In this document: piece by piece, positions 59,463 to 64,000 of the stretch
How the letters are laid out: the number at the start of each line of letters is the position of its first letter
Position numbering within the stretch: the first letter of the stretch is position 1
NCBI RefSeq assembly: GCF_024055605.1
Contig: NZ_JAMXLX010000005.1
Location: 248,001-312,000 of the forward strand
DNA: 64,000 bases
From: Ciceribacter sichuanensis
GTDB lineage: Bacteria > Pseudomonadota > Alphaproteobacteria > Rhizobiales > Rhizobiaceae
Direction: 5' to 3'
Made by a program: the position numbers and the translations under genes
The notes under the pieces: generated by a model
Told to the model about the DNA's origin: nothing
Database searches by the model: none
The model's input: the letters and a program-made list of their open reading frames with translations, nothing else

Positions 59463-61430
59463 TCAGGGCTCGAGGTAAAACTCCACCGATCGCGGTTTCA
59501 AGTGGATCAAGGGGGTGCTACGGCCTGATGACAGCTTACGCCATTTCCGGCCGGCGGCGGGCTGCAGGACGAAATCCTGTGTCAAATGCGAACGATTGAA
59601 GAGGATCGCAAGGCGAACTTCCGCGTTGAGCTTCCGGTCCCAGCTGGTGAGGATCATGCCGAACGCGGCGCCATCAGGCTCCTCCCAGTCTTCAACGGTC
59701 ATCGGGACGCCCCTTGCCGAGATCCAGGCGACGTCGCCGCCGCCGTTGAAGAACTCGGTCTGCGAGAATATCGAGAAGCGCTTGCGCATGGCAGACAGCG
59801 CGACCGTCGCCTCCAGCAGTTCCTCGTCCAGCCCTTCCCAGTTCAGCCAGGTCATTTCATTGTCCTGACAATAGGCGTTGTTGTTGCCGTGCTGGGTGCG
59901 GCCGAACTCGTCGCCTGCCGTCAGCATGATCGCGCCGCGGCTGGCAAAGAGGGTGGACAGAAGAGCGATAACGTCCTGCCGGCGCTGGCGGCGAACGGTG
60001 CGGTTATGGGTTTCGCCTTCCACACCATTGTTCCACGAGTAGTTCTCGTCATGGCCGTCGCGGTTGTTCTCGCCGTTCTTACCGTTGCGCTTGTGGCTGT
60101 GAGAGACGAGGTCGAACAGGGTGAAGCCGTCATGGGCGGCAATGAAGTTGACGCTGCGGGTGGTCGTTGCTCCATCCCGGGCGAATACGTCGGAAGAGCC
60201 GGCAAGTGCTGTCGCGAGCGTGCCGGTCATATGCGCATCGCCGCGCCAGTAACGCCGGATATTGTCTCGCGCGCGGTCGTTCCATTCGAGATAGGGCGGC
60301 GGGAAATTGCCGAGCTGATAACCGCCGGGACCGATGTCCCAGGGTTCGGCGATCATCACCCGATCCTCCAGAATGTCGTCCTGCAGGATCGCCTGCAGCG
60401 TTCTCGAGTTCGAATGAAAACCGCTCAGCGAGCGTCCGAGGATAGGCGCGAGATCGAAGCGGAAGCCGTCGATGCCGGCGTGAAGCACGAAATGACGCAA
60501 GGTACTGACGATCAGCTGGCGGACGTGCGGATGATCGCAGGCCAGAGTGTTGCCGGTGCCGGTGTCGTTCACCAGAACGCCTGGATTGTCGGAGAGATGG
60601 CGGTAGAAGGAGAGGTTGTCGAGTCCGCGCAGCGAAAGCGTGGTGCCGAGCCGGTCGCTCTCGCCGGTATGGTTGAAGACCAGATCGAGAATGACGCCGA
60701 TCCCTGCGGCATGCAGGGCGGCGACGGTGTCGCGCAGTTCGGCGACGCCACCGGGCACGATGCGGGGATCGAGCGCCATGAAGGCGACCGGATTGTAGCC
60801 CCAGCCATTGCTCAGGCCGAGCGGCGGCAGATGCCTTTCATCGATCCAGGCGACGATCGGCATCAGTTCGATGGCATCGACACCGAGCCGTTTCAGGTGG
60901 TCGATCACCGCGGGATGGGCGAGCGCCGCGACGGTACCACGCAGGTTCTTCGGCACATCCGGATGGCGGATCGTGAAGGGCTTGACCGCGACCTCGTAGA
61001 TGAAACCGCCCTTGGGCATGAGCGGCATCATCGGCCGGGCCAGCCGGTCGCGGGTGACGACCGATTTCGGAACGAGGGGAGCGGTATCGACGCCGAAGGT
61101 CGAGAGCCTGATATCGTGGATGAAGGGTCGGTCCAGCTCCTTGGCGTAAGGGTCGACGAGCAGCTTGGACGGATCGAACCACCAGCCATGGTCCGGGGCG
61201 TAATGCCCATGGGTGCGATAGCCGTAATGAGCGCCTTCCGTCACACCCTCGACATGCAGGCGATGCACGTCGGCTTCACCGCGCGTCATGGGAAGACGGC
61301 AGATTTCTCCGCCGCCATTGACGTCATAAAGGCAGAGATCGATCTGCTCGGCATGGCGGGACCAGACGGCGAAATCCGCGCCTGTGTCGGTGAGGACCAC
61401 TCCGCCATGCCGGCTTTCGATCGGGTTCAT
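59463..61430 (-). CDS. glgX: Glycogen debranching enzyme
   Basis: GH13 isoamylase-type enzyme of 655 residues that hydrolyses alpha-1,6 branches left by glycogen phosphorylase. An N-terminal CBM48-like domain (about 10-100) precedes the barrel; catalytic segments are GIDGFRFDLAPILG (nucleophile Asp), RVMIAEPWDIGPGG (acid/base Glu) and NFIAAHDGFTLFDL (third Asp). The long ENNRDGHDENYSWNNGVEGE region is characteristic of GlgX. Start MNPIESRHGG lies 13 bases after the pgm stop; the upstream frame is pgm overlap. Last gene of the glg operon. Confidence 0.95.
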   Translation of the reverse strand: MNPIESRHGGVVLTDTGADFAVWSRHAEQIDLCLYDVNGGGEICRLPMTRGEADVHRLHVEGVTEGAHYGYRTHGHYAPDHGWWFDPSKLLVDPYAKELDRPFIHDIRLSTFGVDTAPLVPKSVVTRDRLARPMMPLMPKGGFIYEVAVKPFTIRHPDVPKNLRGTVAALAHPAVIDHLKRLGVDAIELMPIVAWIDERHLPPLGLSNGWGYNPVAFMALDPRIVPGGVAELRDTVAALHAAGIGVILDLVFNHTGESDRLGTTLSLRGLDNLSFYRHLSDNPGVLVNDTGTGNTLACDHPHVRQLIVSTLRHFVLHAGIDGFRFDLAPILGRSLSGFHSNSRTLQAILQDDILEDRVMIAEPWDIGPGGYQLGNFPPPYLEWNDRARDNIRRYWRGDAHMTGTLATALAGSSDVFARDGATTTRSVNFIAAHDGFTLFDLVSHSHKRNGKNGENNRDGHDENYSWNNGVEGETHNRTVRRQRRQDVIALLSTLFASRGAIMLTAGDEFGRTQHGNNNAYCQDNEMTWLNWEGLDEELLEATVALSAMRKRFSIFSQTEFFNGGGDVAWISARGVPMTVEDWEEPDGAAFGMILTSWDRKLNAEVRLAILFNRSHLTQDFVLQPAAGRKWRKLSSGRSTPLIHLKPRSVEFYLEP

Positions 61431-61443
61431 GGAGCCGCCGCGA

Positions 61444-64000
<2,557 letters not shown>

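Overview
The window is chromosomal DNA of an alphaproteobacterium, most probably a Rhizobiaceae member close to Agrobacterium/Rhizobium. The beta-glucosidase closely resembles, from memory, Agrobacterium Abg. The gene order glgA-pgm-glgX, the four-subunit sarcosine oxidase soxBDAG, a class III ornithine decarboxylase and several RopB/Omp25-type features are all rhizobial. Coding density and GC are uniformly high. I saw no rRNA, tRNA, IS element, phage gene, CRISPR array or origin.

Layout. 1-2.9 kb: xylB (5' end outside the window) and xylA, separated by a palindromic intergenic repeat. 2.9-6.3 kb: a LysR regulator divergent from a pyridoxal-reductase-like aldo/keto reductase, a GreA-family protein and a LysE exporter. 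6.3-15.9 kb: a sugar/glucoside locus with a LacI repressor divergent from a CUT2-type ABC importer (ATPase, permease, binding protein), a TIM-barrel sugar isomerase/epimerase, a Gfo/Idh/MocA dehydrogenase and an Abg-type GH1 beta-glucosidase; an acetyltransferase gene lies on the opposite strand inside it. LacI-type palindromes sit at three promoters. 16.4-19 kb: methionine importer metNIQ. 19-28.8 kb: housekeeping and small regulatory genes (trhO, EVE, glyoxalase with WYL regulator, CHAD/CYTH pair, eda, DUF533, GNAT, a DUF1007/NicO metal-export pair, LysR).

28.8-31.3 kb: ornithine decarboxylase behind a long leader, followed by a GNAT gene. 31.4-35 kb: two outer-membrane barrels (RopB/Omp25-like and OmpW, the latter with an FNR-like promoter) and an ArsR-SRPBCC fusion with an operator inside its promoter. 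35-38.1 kb: WD40 protein, His-rich CobW GTPase and creatininase-family amidohydrolase. 38.2-42.1 kb: MarR, LacI, hydroxyacid dehydrogenase, an Inh-like exported protein and a class-I-amidotransferase hydrolase. 42.4-45.7 kb: a TRAP transporter with the binding protein convergent to the permeases. 46.2-49.4 kb: a membrane GGDEF-EAL protein and a FeeM/LuxI-like acyltransferase. 49.6-51 kb: three membrane-protein genes that look like a transhydrogenase (pnt) membrane module without its nucleotide-binding domains, the most unusual locus here. 51.1-57.8 kb: TPR lipoprotein, rpsU and soxBDAG. 57.8-64 kb: DUF2332, a MaoC-like dehydratase and glgX-pgm-glgA (glgA runs off the right edge).

Most of the window is catabolic uptake and its regulation (xylose, beta-glucosides, methionine, sarcosine, a TRAP substrate), together with glycogen storage and polyamine synthesis, as expected of a soil or rhizosphere heterotroph. 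Start codons were chosen from ribosome-binding sites and family length. All family assignments come from reading motifs by eye; no database search was run.
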